Source: Thraustochytrium sp. TN22
Lineage: Eukaryota; Sar; Bigyra; Thraustochytrida; Thraustochytriidae
Length of the DNA: 64,000 nucleotides
Direction of reading: 5' to 3'
NCBI GenBank assembly: GCA_013306675.1
Contig: JABLUY010000124.1
Location: 1 to 64,000, forward strand
The notes beneath the pieces are model-generated. The model was not told the origin of the DNA. It ran no database searches and saw only the letters and a list, made by a program, of their open reading frames with translations. The stretch's first letter is position 1. The number at the start of each line of letters is the position of its first letter. A program made the position numbers and the translations under genes. Of this stretch, positions 47,099-58,300 are shown piece by piece.

Positions 47099-50000
47099 AT
47101 GCCGACGAGGTGGCTCTCGCGAGAGTCCACCGCGAGAGAGCTGACACCTGCGGCCTCCTCGGCGGAGCGGCAGCAGCTGCACCATCAGCACCAGCAGCAC
47201 CAGCACCAGCAGCGCCAGCACCAGCCGCAGCAGCTCCAGAAGAGCGAGGATGAGCACCAACTTGTCGTGCAGGTGTGGTCGGTGCAGCATGAGGAGGACG
47301 AGCTGTCCATGACTCAGCGCGACGCCGACGAGAAAAAGGTCCGGCGGCACTTCGCGGGCCGCAAGGCGAGCACCGTCGCGCCGTCGTCCGTTTGGCACGA
47401 GCGAGACGCCGAGCATGAGGAGGAGGACTACGAGGACGACGATGAGCATGAGCATGAACATGAACATGTTCATGCTGAGCATGAGCATCATGAACATGAA
47501 CATGAACATGAGGAGGACGGTCATCACGACCCGGACGGTGAACCGGCAGACCGAAAGCGCGTGGCGGTCAACACGACAGCGCCGGAGCGAGATGACGATG
47601 GCACCTTCGGTGTCCGCACATACTACGTGAGTATGCTGCTGTCTGTCGCGTACATTGCCTCCTGCTTGGTACTCGTGGGATACGTCCTCTTGGACAGCGA
47701 GCCGGTGCCACGAAGCACCGGCGAGTGTGACAGCTTGGCAGACCTGGCTGACTACAATCAAACCACGGAGCTCGTCTGGCTCGGGCGCTGCGTCGACATT
47801 GAGGAGATCCGTGGGCTCCTGGACGCCAGCACTGTGCTGGACACGTACGAGTTCTCGTTCCAAGCTGCATATGCGCTGGAGGGCGACTCGCCGTCGCGCG
47901 GCCCAGTGGCAACTCTCTTTACCGACGCCAGCGAGAGCGCGGTCAAGGGCTGCTTCACTGCCTCTGGACAAACGCTTTACTCGGCATGGCAAATGATCTG
48001 GTTCCCGCTTGGGATCTTGGCGAGTGCCTCACTGAGCATCCATCGTGACAGCAAGAAGGCCCGCAAGAACCCACTCGCCATGGTACGCGCCGCCTGGCTG
48101 GCCAAGAAGATCGCCGCAACTGGTGATGTCAACCGCCAGAAAGAGGGTGCTGCGGACGACCGCGCTGGTCTGCGCAAGCATCTCGAGAACTTGCAGATAC
48201 GAGCTGCAGAGGCACAGTCTGATGCGGAGAAGGTCGCACAGGAGCTGGCCAAGTGCGAGTCTGCGCTCAAGATCACCCAGGATCGAGTCGCGGCGCTTGC
48301 GCAGCGCCGCGAAGAGGCGCTCGACCACCGAGAGAACATGCAAGCTAACTTGCGCCACGCGGAGAGCAACCAACGCACCAGCCTGGTGTTGGCAAGCGTC
48401 GTCAGCGAGCAAGAGGTCGCCATTCAAGACGCCGAGGACGCCCTCGGCGCTGCGCAAGAGGCAGCCGAAGTCGCTCAGCAGCAATGGCGGGCCGCCCTCG
48501 CCGAGCTCCGCAGAACGAGAACGCACACGGACGCCAAGCGCAAGGAGCTCCGCGACAAGAGAGATCATGCCTTGCAATACCAAGGTCGCAGCAGGATGGA
48601 TCCTCTCGCGGACAGCCTGAGCAAGTCGCTCGACCTGCTCGAAGAAGAGTTCAACCGAAGGAAGCGGCTGGTCGTCCTTCCTTGCGCCTGGCTGCGCTCC
48701 ACAGAGGAAACGGAGCCAAGTAGTGCTCCCGACGACGAGGCCCTTGGTGCCGAGCGAATGAAGATTCGCCGTTTACTGAAGCGGAGAGAGCGAAGGGCGT
48801 GGGTCTGGTGGCTTCTGGCGGCATCCACTTTTGTTCTGAGTCTAGCCATTAGCATCTCAGAGGTTGTGCGCATGCAAACTCGAGACGCCGAGAACCTCGA
48901 TCTCATGCAGCCATTCCCGGCCTGTCCTCGGCTCTCAGATCTCCTCATCACCTCGCACGTGCTCTTTGGAGGCGAGTGCACGGACTGGATGCACGTTCAC
49001 AAGGTTTTGGTCGCCATCGAGGACGCCGGGGACGCGTTGCAAAAGGGTGGGGAGCTCGCCGACCAAATTGCTGGTGCGGTGGGTATCAGCAGCCAGATCA
49101 GGCAGCTGGCCGTGCAAACCCGCGAATGCCTACGGCGTCTGCCCTCGCTACGCGCCAGCGTGGGCCTCAAGTCGAGCTCGTTGACTGTGACCTTGCCAAG
49201 CTTTGCTCTCTTCATTGGCATCTCTCGCCCCAAGATTCGCTGGAAGTTCGTGCCATCGAGCGTGCGAGACGTGATATGGTACGTGATGCGCCTCTGCATC
49301 ACGAGCCTTGACATGGCTCTACTGGTCGTTACCAAGCCCTTTGAGCTTGCCGCCAGGTACTTTTTTCGTGCGCGAGATGCGCAGCATAAGTGGTGGCGGT
49401 GGCTACTGCTTTTCCTCATCCTCGGTTCATCGATCGCGCTCGGCGTTGACTTCGGCACCCGCTCGGCTGATGTCTTCCCTGAAACACCGGCTTCCACGCC
49501 CACTGTGCCGCCAACCTCATATCCGACGCTCGCCCCTACGCTCGCCCCTACGCTCGCCCCAGTGCAGCCCATTGGCCCGCCAGCCCCAGGACCCACCACG
49601 AGCTCGCCGACATCCAACCCGACGGCAAGCCCGACCGGGCCAACGAGTACCCCTGCGCCGCTCACATCTCCGCCAGCAACCCTTCCGAGTCCAACACCCC
49701 CGACCCCAGCCACCATCTCTCCCACAATGCCGCCGCAGCCACTTCCGGTCTGGGCACTGGCAGTGTTGGTCGCTCTGCTCGTCCTGCTCGTGTTGTTCGG
49801 ACTGGTAGGCTGTCGGCTCTGGTTCTCGGAGGTGTCGAAGGAGTTGAACTTCAAGGACTTCGATCCTACGTCATGCTTGACCATCGGCCATTGGCCTAGT
49901 TGCGCGACCTTTCGCATGTGGCCAAAGGCGCGGTCGTGCGCACCTACCCTCGCATTTCCCGGCAGCTGGTTCACAGGCGTCTGGCCGCGGAGCTCAAGTT

Positions 50001-52528
50001 TCTCTTTCGCGAGCCTGCGCGCCTTCGCGGTTTTCGTTGGACGGGGCTTCAGCACGATAATCATTGGAGGCAGCCTCCTCGCTCTCATGTCGCCCGTGCT
50101 CGCTCTTGCGGCCGCGGGCGGTCTCCTCTTCGGAGTCGCTATGGCAGCAGGGAGCATCGTCGCAGCTGCACGCTGGGCCAGCTTCATTGTGTTTCGTGGT
50201 GCAGTCCGCGGTCTACGAGCAAGGCTCCCTCGCTGGGCCTGGTCGGCGCGCCTCCGACGCCGGCCGCAACGAACAGAGCATAGGCCGCTTCCAGCGCCGG
50301 AAGGGCGATGCTTACCACGAGCACCAAGCTGCATTCCGCGATCGCGTACTTGTCCATTGCATCCGTCTGAGCCCCGAAGAGGCTGCTCCGAGTGCACCTG
50401 CCAGGAGCACCATAAGCCCAAGAAGGAGGCTCTTGGTGGCATGTGCCGCGAGTGTTACGAGCGCGACATCTACTGTGTCAGGCACAATCGAGTCCGTACG
50501 GACGAGGCGGTCTGTCTCGTGTGCAAGGACCCGTGCAAGCGATGCTCGCGCAAGGGCAAGCGCGGCATCAAGCTCCCCGCACGTGAGGAATGCAAGCGCC
50601 ACTGGTGCACCTTGCACCGGAGAGAGGCGGCCAACGACAGCGGACGTTGCACCGTTTGTCTCCACGAGCACTGCACATTCCACGACGATGACCGCGAGGC
50701 CCCTCCGCGTCGCGATTGCAGCAAACATTGGTGCTTCGCAGCGCAGCATCGCGCCGCTGCGCCCGATGGCGGCCTGCCGAAGCCGTGCGAGGTGTGCCAG
50801 GATCCCTGCGGGCTTTGCGAAGACGGCGCCAAACAGCCTCGTACGGCATGCGAGGAGCACTTTTGTCCTCTGCATGGCTGCAGCAAGGTGGCGCAGGGCA
50901 TTGACGACCCGTCCTGGGTCTGTGAAGCGTGTGCAGACCCTTGCCGCCGATGCAGTGGGCCACAGCGCCCGAAGCGCGACATGTGCACGGAGCACTACTG
51001 TCGCCAGCACGATCGCGAGACGCCCTGCCTCATCTGCGATGAACCATGCTCCTGCCATCCAGACACCGCGCTGCAAGAGTGCGCCGAGTGCTTCTGCGCG
51101 CGACACGCGCTTGACCTGTGCTGCCTCTCCGACACGTGCATGCATGGCTACTGCTCAAAGTGTACCTGCGGCACCTGCAAGCGCAAGCTCGACGAGGGTG
51201 AGGAGCTCATGGAGGATGGGCGCTGCGCCCAGTGCCAAAACATGTGCCAGCACGGCATTGAGAGGACTCAGTGCGGCGACTGCTGGTGCGCTGAGCACAA
51301 CGAGCCTCGCGAGGAGATGCCCGAGGGCTCCAATGTCACCATGCTGTGCAGGAGCTGTAACACCTGTCGTCACCGCGTTCATCCCCGCAAGGACTGCCCG
51401 TTGTGCTTCTGTCGGGACCATGGTCTCAACAAGCTCATTCTGGACGGCGGAGACCTACTTTACTGCCCCAAGTGTCCGTGCTTTCCGCTCCCGCTCACGA
51501 AGACGCGGTTCTGCAAGCTTGTCGCCAAGCTGTACAATGCCGTGGGCGTGCACATTGGAAAGGCTCCCTTTCCTGGCCACGCACTCGGCACGAACAGGGC
51601 CGAAGAGAAGGCCACTGCTGCTGATGCTGCTGCTGGCTTTGGCGACAATGATATGCTCAGCTGGACGGACGTGTGGAGTCAGGTGAGCTGTAAGCAATTC
51701 GCCCTGCAGCCTCTCTCCTTCATGACCTCTGGTGGGCGGCATGTATCAGAGCCTAAGATGACCGCAAAGACACACCGTTGTGTGCGAGCCATCTGCGCTA
51801 CGATCAACGCCATCCAATTGGGGGTGTTGAGGCCGCTCTCGATCGAGGAGGTCAACACACGCCACTCTGAGGCCCGCCGCAGGTCGCACCCGGATGCGCA
51901 TGCGCGCATTCCCTGGATTTGGAAAGGAACGATGCAAGCAGAGCGCATGCCGCCGCCGACTTTTACTACTCGGATGGTGTCCAATTTATGGAGGACCCCC
52001 CGGGCCGTCGACCCAGGCACCGAGGCGAATGCGCGCTGCTTCGTCAACGAAGAACTTATAGCAGCGCTCGAGTCCGATACACGCTGGTGGCCGCAAGATG
52101 CCACGGACGACTCATCAGGGGTCCTTTCCGGCGCCTCGTTCGAAAATATCACGTCTGACCGCGTCATTACGTCTGACCGCTTCGATCCAATGCGCGACAA
52201 ACTCGGAGTCCACGATCGGGAAGGCGACCTCCTCGAGATGGCCTTCTTCGCTGACCTCTGGAGGACAACGCATGCCATGCAGCAACATGTGCGGGCCTCC
52301 ACGCAGCAACATGTGCGGGCCTCCACGCAGCAACAAAGGCGGGCCTCCACGCAGCAACATGTGCTGGCCTCGAAGTTCTTTCAACTCGAGCGCCTCCACC
52401 ATTACCTCACCGACCCGAACTTTCGGCGAGTTGAGCAGATGTGCACCGCGATGAGCCACGTAGATAGAAGCCACGACGCTGAAGCTCAAGATGCTGCCGC
52501 AGCCGCCAACGAGGACGAGGACGATGAG

Positions 52529-52572
<44 letters not shown>

Positions 52573-52699
52573 CGACGACGGCGGCGGCGGTGCTGATGAT
52601 AGGAGGGCCGACCAGCGTCAAGGCTATCCCACGCGAGTGGAGGCGCTTGCTCTCATGCGCAAGCGAGACAGCGGCCCCGCGCCAAGCAAAGAAACATAA
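47099..52699 (+). CDS. Giant multi-pass membrane protein with Cys/His array, tandem family member 1
   Basis: A 1,866-residue protein of unrecognised family. The first ~150 residues are Gln/His-rich, including HEHEHEHVHAEHEHHEHEHE. TM1 is ~174-198. An extracellular-type block has Cys and VWLGRCVDIEEIRGLL, then TM2 ~300-315. A coiled coil spans ~350-527. TM3 is ~569-590, then a second block (CPRLSDLLITSHVLFGGEC), hydrophobic segments near 697-714 and 740-755, TM ~764-786, a PTLAPT-type stalk (~795-880), TM ~883-909 and a hydrophobic pair ~985-1035. From ~1068 to 1461 Cys/His units repeat, roughly CxxHWCxxH then CxxCxDPCxxC, probably zinc-binding. A conserved C-terminal domain begins FPLPLTKTRFCKLVAKLYN. 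The end is a long Asp run. Paralogues follow downstream. Function unknown; the layout would suit a membrane receptor or scaffold with a cytosolic zinc array. Confidence 0.85.
52280..52375 (+). repeat. 24-bp x4 in-frame tandem repeat
   Basis: Units begin at 52280, 52304, 52328 and 52352 (CAGCAACATGTGCGGGCCTC type) and encode QQHVRAST. It is an expansion near the C-terminus of giant protein 1, absent from paralogue 2. Confidence 0.95.
52508..52588 (+). repeat. GAC/GAT triplet array encoding poly-Asp
   Basis: A triplet array giving about 20 Asp in a row near the end of giant protein 1, followed by a few GGC codons. It is expected to be length-variable. Confidence 0.9.
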
Positions 52700-53059
52700 T
52701 TATTTTGGAGCACCAACACGAACCGCTCCTGCTGATGGTGAATGAGCAGAAGCCCTTGCGCTCATCTACTTGTGCGCAAGCGCGACCGGAATTGCGCGCC
52801 GAGCAGGGAGCCGCGTTGGACTCAACGAGGGTCGCTTGGGCGGCATGTGTCGAGACAAGCCAGCGAGTGGAAAAGCAGTGGCTATCGAGTGCTCCGATGA
52901 ATCGGCAGCGGCGGCCAGGTCAGTGAGGGCAAAAGGGCGCTCGCTGTCAAGCAAAAGAGACACGCATTATGCTTTAGACTCTGGGGCAAGGCATGGCGCG
53001 GTGGGACTGTCTGCGCAACTTGAACTTCCGGATGGGGAATGCTGTGGGTGGAGGGCTTC
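52700..53059. other. 3' flank of giant gene 1
   Basis: I see no gene. Pieces such as GCGCAAGCGCGA and AAGCAAAAGAGAC resemble the last 60 bp of the preceding coding region, perhaps local duplication debris. Confidence 0.35.
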
Positions 53060-53470
53060 GGTGTTGATGGAGAGGTCATTGTCTGATGGACCGTGACTAC
53101 CACGCGCAAATCATGTGGCCGATTTCGCCACTCTGGAACCTTGGGCCCTCGCGGCAGCTTTTCACCGCGCTTCTCCTGGCCAGGGGTGTACATGACGTTG
53201 GGCGGCCGCCCGTCTCGGATCTCCCACACACACCACGCGCATTGCAGCGGGGCGGGCTCGTCCCATTGGCCTAAAAGACCAGCGCGCGGTCGAATCTCGT
53301 GACGGCCTCATGGCTGCCGCTTGTCAAAATGCGTTCGCGCAGCTCCTTTGTGCCGGGAGAAGGTTGGCGAGAAGCGCCTGGTTCGCGCAGAAGACATCGA
53401 GCCATACAAAGACCTTCTGCGAGTACTGGTCGTTGAATTGCTTGACGAGCGCCCCGTACAAACCGCGTGC
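53060..53470 (-). pseudogene. Decayed host gene with WLDVFCxNQ and AWCVWE motifs
   Basis: Three minus-strand frames read in order. About 53467-53345 gives ALVKQFNDQYSQKVFVWLDV followed by FCANQALLANLLP. A second frame, about 53350-53271, gives KELRERILTSGSHEAVTRFD followed by RALVF and a stop. A third, about 53270-53060, gives GQWDEPAPLQCAWCVWEIRD, then GRPPNVMYTPGQEKRG. VWLDVFCxNQ followed ~35-50 residues later by WxxPxPLxRAWCxWEI is a pattern I know from large families of uncharacterised proteins in stramenopiles, haptophytes and cryptophytes. The frames overlap by a base or so at each change, so frameshifts are more likely than introns, though TTTTAG before GCCAATGG could be an acceptor. 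No start or complete domain is present. Function of the family is unknown to me. Confidence 0.55.
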
Positions 53471-55376
53471 GGCAAGAAGACGTGCTCGGCAACGTCCTCA
53501 AAACTCTATTCCTCGCACAGCTTGAATTCTGGCCCAAGATCACGCAGAGGTCCTCGTTCACTCAAACAGCTCTCACTTGGGCGAGGTTGCCGCCCAGTTC
53601 TGCCACGGGTCGCCATGTGGAACCCAGGTTCAACTTGTCGCCGAGCTCATGGAACGCCACAACAAGCACGACGTCCTATGCGAGCCTGCTGTCCACTCTG
53701 CCCTGGAGCACATTCTGCAGCGCGTCAAGCTGTTGCTTCGACGACGCGCCGCTGCTCTGTCTCGTACGCCGAGGCCCTGCGCGCGCGCGCCGTCAGGCAC
53801 ATGATGCCGCCCCCGCGCGGGCAGATCTTCAGCCAGGAGCCGGCTCCGAGTCAGCGCCGGCCACCACCTCGCGCTCGTTCCCAGCCGTCGCCGCTTCTTC
53901 CATGCTCGTCGCGGCGCGTGCAGCAAAAGTAGAAGCAAAACTCCTCAGCTCACGCAGTGTCGGAGGCTGTCGGAGGGCGCCTGACACGTGCTCAAGAGCG
54001 CTTGAGAGCGCCTGCGGGAGCGCTTGAGAGCGCCTGAAAACGCTCGAGAGCGCCAAGCGCGGCCAAGCGCGCCAGGCAAGGCGGGCATCAAGAGAAGCGC
54101 CTCTGCGCGTCTGCTCGCGCGAGCTTGCGGCGCAGCGGGCCGGCCGCCAGGCACGACGACCGGCATGCGCTGCGCAGGCTGCACTGCGCACGCTTCACCG
54201 CTCACGTCTCAGGTGGTGCGATGCCAAGGAGGCTGCACTCATCAACGCGAGGACCGGACAAATATTGCGTGCAGCACGGCACTGCACAGCAGCCGCCACT
54301 GCGGACCCTGCTGGCTGAGAGCGCCGCGCCGTGCGGAGCGGAGTTTGCCAATGTGCAGAAGCGATCTCGGCCACTTGCCCTTGAAGGTTTAGTTAGACGC
54401 CGCGCAGGCCTGCCGCGGCCTTTCCAGGCGGGCAGCAAGGCTGCCAGCCCGACGCCCGGACGCCGTCGCCAGCCCTCGCGAAGACCGGGGGGTTGGAGCA
54501 AGCCTTGACAGCGACCCGAGGCCGCGCCACGACGGCAAGCCTCGCACGCCCGCCTTCCACCGCCTGCTGCGATCAAGACGCGGGTTGCGCGTGCAGTGCG
54601 CTGCAAAGTTGTCGCGAGTAGGGTGTACAAGTTTTCCATACATCCATGTCCTGCGGGGACGGGGTCGCCGCGCGCCACTGCACTGGAGGGAGCGCGAGCG
54701 CCCGGCCCCGGAGGCTGGGCCGGGCCGGGCGGCGGCTCGCGGATCGGGCTCGCCCGGAGGCCGCCCGAGTCGGCGCCGCGAACAGGAAATACGGCGGGAG
54801 CGGCGGCGCGCGCGGCTCCAGTTCGTCCGATCTGAACAACTTGAAGGGCTGACTCAAGCAGCGAGCTCGAGCTCTTGTCACCTGGCTGGCGCGATCGGCG
54901 GCCGGGACGCCCGCCTGCAAGCGCTGGGAGGCTGGCTAGCGCTGCCGACAGGGCCTGAGCAGGCAGCAGCAGCAGCCTGCAGGCTGCTCGCGGCTGGAAG
55001 CAGGCTGCTCGCGGCTGGAAGCAGGAGGGGTGAAATGCGATGCGTCAATCCTTCTTGCTCTCAGGCCAAGAGGAGCTTGCTGCCAACTTGCCTATTCGAC
55101 TCGAACTGTTGGAGAGCAGAGGTTGAATGGGAGAAGGCCGCTGGTCGGTGGCTGCGAGGCAGTGCGAGCACTCAGGCTGGCTGCTGGCGACTGCTGGCGT
55201 GCACAAGGGCGTGCACAAGCAAGCCTTTGGAAGTTGCTCGGAGCGCCACCACCAGACTCGGCCGGGAGGCGCGGCCCGGGGCAGGCGCGGGCTCAGGGCT
55301 GGCGCGGCGGCGGCAGCTCGCCCCGGCCTTGGAGCCTGAGCTCGAGCAGACCAGGAACGCGAAGCAGGCGCCGAAG
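53471..55376. other. Intergenic region before giant gene 2
   Basis: 1.9 kb with no supported gene. It contains clustered GAGCGCCTGA/GAGCGCTTGA motifs near 53990-54055. An open frame is continuous with giant gene 2 from 54585, but its first 264 codons are low-complexity and the N-terminal match to gene 3 sets the start at 55377. Confidence 0.5.
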
Positions 55377-58300
55377 ATGAGCGGGTTGTTTCCGCGCGGC
55401 GACGGCGGTGCACGCCGTCGTGGCGGCCCGAGAAGCGACCAGCTTGGCCACAGGACCACGGACGAGGGGGGCCGCGAAGAGCACCGCCCGGACCGCCGAG
55501 ACGAGGACTCGAGGGTCGCGACGCACGTGCAGGGCGCTGACGAGCTGGACGGCGACTGGAGCGACGAGGAGGAGAAGGATGAATGGCCGATGAGCATGCG
55601 CCAGCTGGGCACGGTGGTGGATGGCAGAGTGGTGAGCCGCGCCGCGAGCTTTGGCCAAGGGGAGGCCGCCTACTCCGCGCGAGGAGGTGGTCTGCGGCGG
55701 CGCATTGGATGGAGCTCACGGCACAGTGAGGGCCAAGTCGTGACAGTGCTCGCGCCTCAAGGAGATGCAGATGACGAGGACGCGATCAGCGCCCGAGGCA
55801 ACGGGACGGGCGTCTCTTCGGTCACCAGGAAGACCCTCGGCAGCATCGCGACTCGCAAGTCGAGTCCGCCGCGGAATCGCTGCCCCACATTCGTGCAAAG
55901 CGTGATCCGCATGGCATGGCTGAAGTGGCACGCCGCAGCCTCGGCGGTTAGCGTCCTCTTCGGCGCCTTTTGGGCCTGGTTCGCGTATTCCGTGTTCCTG
56001 GAGTGCTCCGAGGTCTTCCTCCCTGCGCAGGCGTGTCCGGACCTGGAGCAGGTCGCTGAGGGGATGGGTTCATCCACCGTCCTGTGGCTCGGCCGATGCG
56101 TTGCCCTGGACGAGGTGCGCTGGCTTTTGGGCCGGAGTGCGAGTCGAGACGCCTTCGGATTCGCCCACGACATCGTCGACGCTGGCTGGAGCGAGGCAGG
56201 TCAGACGGCCATGACGACAACCTTCGCGGCCACTCAAAGTGCGGAGGGCTGCTATAGTGGGCCAGTTCGAATCGCCTACATCCTGACCCAGATCAGCTGG
56301 ATCGTGATCGCCTTCCTTCTCGGCTGGCTCGGGAAGTTCTATCACGAGGAAAAGGAAGCGCAGCTCCAAGGTCCCATCATCCTCAAGGTGGTGAACTTCC
56401 TCGGCTGGAACAAGCTCTTGGTTGAGAGTACATCAAAGGAGAAGCCCCCCGGCGGCGAGGGTGGGTCTGGCGGCGGCCAGGCTGGTCGTCGCGACGGCGA
56501 CGCCGGGTCCGGCGGCGGCCGGGCTGGTGAGCTTCCGGACTATCCCTTGCACAGACGGCCCGAGCTCGACAAGGCCCTCACGAGCTTGCGCAGGGAGACC
56601 AGCGGCCAAAATAACGCTCAAGAGGGTCTCAGGGAGCCTGAGAGGCTGCAAAGAAGGGTTGACAACCTCACGCACAGGCGTTCGACCAAAGAGCGGGGCC
56701 TGAGGGTCGCCAAGGAAAACGTGGCGACGTCGTTAGAGGAGTTGGGGAAGGCTCGTGAAGAGGTTGAGCGTGTGGGCGCCGAGCTCAACGAGCTTTACGA
56801 GCAGGCCCTCGCCAGCGCCGGTGACGCGCGTCGCTCATCGTCTCGGGCCGCCCATTTGCCACCAAGTGGGACGGATCTTTCTGGCGAAATCAGTGGAGTC
56901 AAGGAGCAGCTGGAAGCAGCAAAGGCGAGGCAGCGGAAAGCTGAAGTAGCCTACGAGACTTGTCAAGAGAACCTCAAAAAGGCGAGAAAAGAGTTCGACG
57001 AGCTTGACAAGAAACTCGTCCGCGCGCAGGATATGGCGGACAGCGCGCTGAAAAAGGCGACCGACTTCGCCGGGCTGCTCCTCTACGTCGTCGTGGATCA
57101 AATTTCCGCGGAAACCAAGAAGCGGGAGAGGCGCAACGCGAAGCGCAAGGCCGCCATGGACAAGGCGTTGGTAAAAGTGGCACTTTTCGCCAGGTGGAGC
57201 AGCGGCACGATCATGGACTCGGCCTTGATGTTAGGATCTAAACTTTCCAGAGCTCGGAGCGACCCAAGCGAAGCGTCGGCCGCAGCGCCAGGAGACGGGC
57301 CCACCCCAAGCCCAACCGGAGAGGTGGAACCCCCCACTGAAGGATCGAAGGCCACGAGGTCTCGCCTGCAGGCGGCAGGTCAGCGCCTTGGCCACATGCG
57401 CGGATTCTTCTCCTTGGGGTCGGGATCCAAGTCATCCAGAGCCGGGAGAGTGTCGACCGCACCGCTCGGAGACGAAGCGTCGGCCGCAGCGCCAGGAGAC
57501 GGGCCCACCCCAAGCCCAACCGGAGAGTCGGAACCCCACACTGAAGACTCCAAGGCCACGAGGTCTCGCCTGCAGGCGGCAAGTCAGCGCCTTGCTCACT
57601 TCCCCGGATATTTCGCCATGGCCATGCCGAACCGAGTCGACATAAAGGCCGCGCCGTCTGCTGCCTGGGTGAAGGTGAAGACGATTGGTTCGCACGCTGG
57701 GAGCGTCTCGAAAGGGGTGCGCGCGGCGTTTGCCGGCCTGCGCGGGATGTTCTCGTCCGATGAGTCCGGCGATTTTGCCAACGAGGTGTATCGCAACGAG
57801 AAAATGCTCAGTCCCGCGGAGAGAAAGGTGGCCCTCGAGGTCAAGAAATACGTGGCTTCCGTACACCGACACTGGGAGATCTGGGCATGGATTTGGTGGA
57901 TTCCGTCGCTCCTCAGCTCACTCGTCGCACTCGCGTTGACCATCACGACGCTTGTGGCCGTGTACCAGAGCTCGGACGAGACAGTCGACCCTCAGAGTGG
58001 CTGTCCACGCCTCTCAGATGCGGTTCTCGCCTCGTCTGTGTCTCTCGGCGGAAGTTGCGTCTTTGGGTCCGACCTGAGCCGCGTTCTGCGTGTCATCGAG
58101 GACTCGGCCAGCCTCCTGGACTCAGTTGCAGACTTTGCCGATGCTGCCAGCGTCATTGACCTCGATAACACCCCGGACGTCCCTGGACTGCGCACGATGA
58201 GACGAGTCGTGACTCAATCGAGACTTTGCTACCGGCGCTCTGCCGGGATGCGAATGGCTCAGGTGGGTCGGGTGGGCGTGGTGAGCATCAGTCTGCCGGC

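Noticed and set aside
54585-55376. A 264-codon N-terminal extension of giant gene 2
   Set aside because: It starts with TTG, is low-complexity, and the N-terminal match to gene 3 places the start at 55377.
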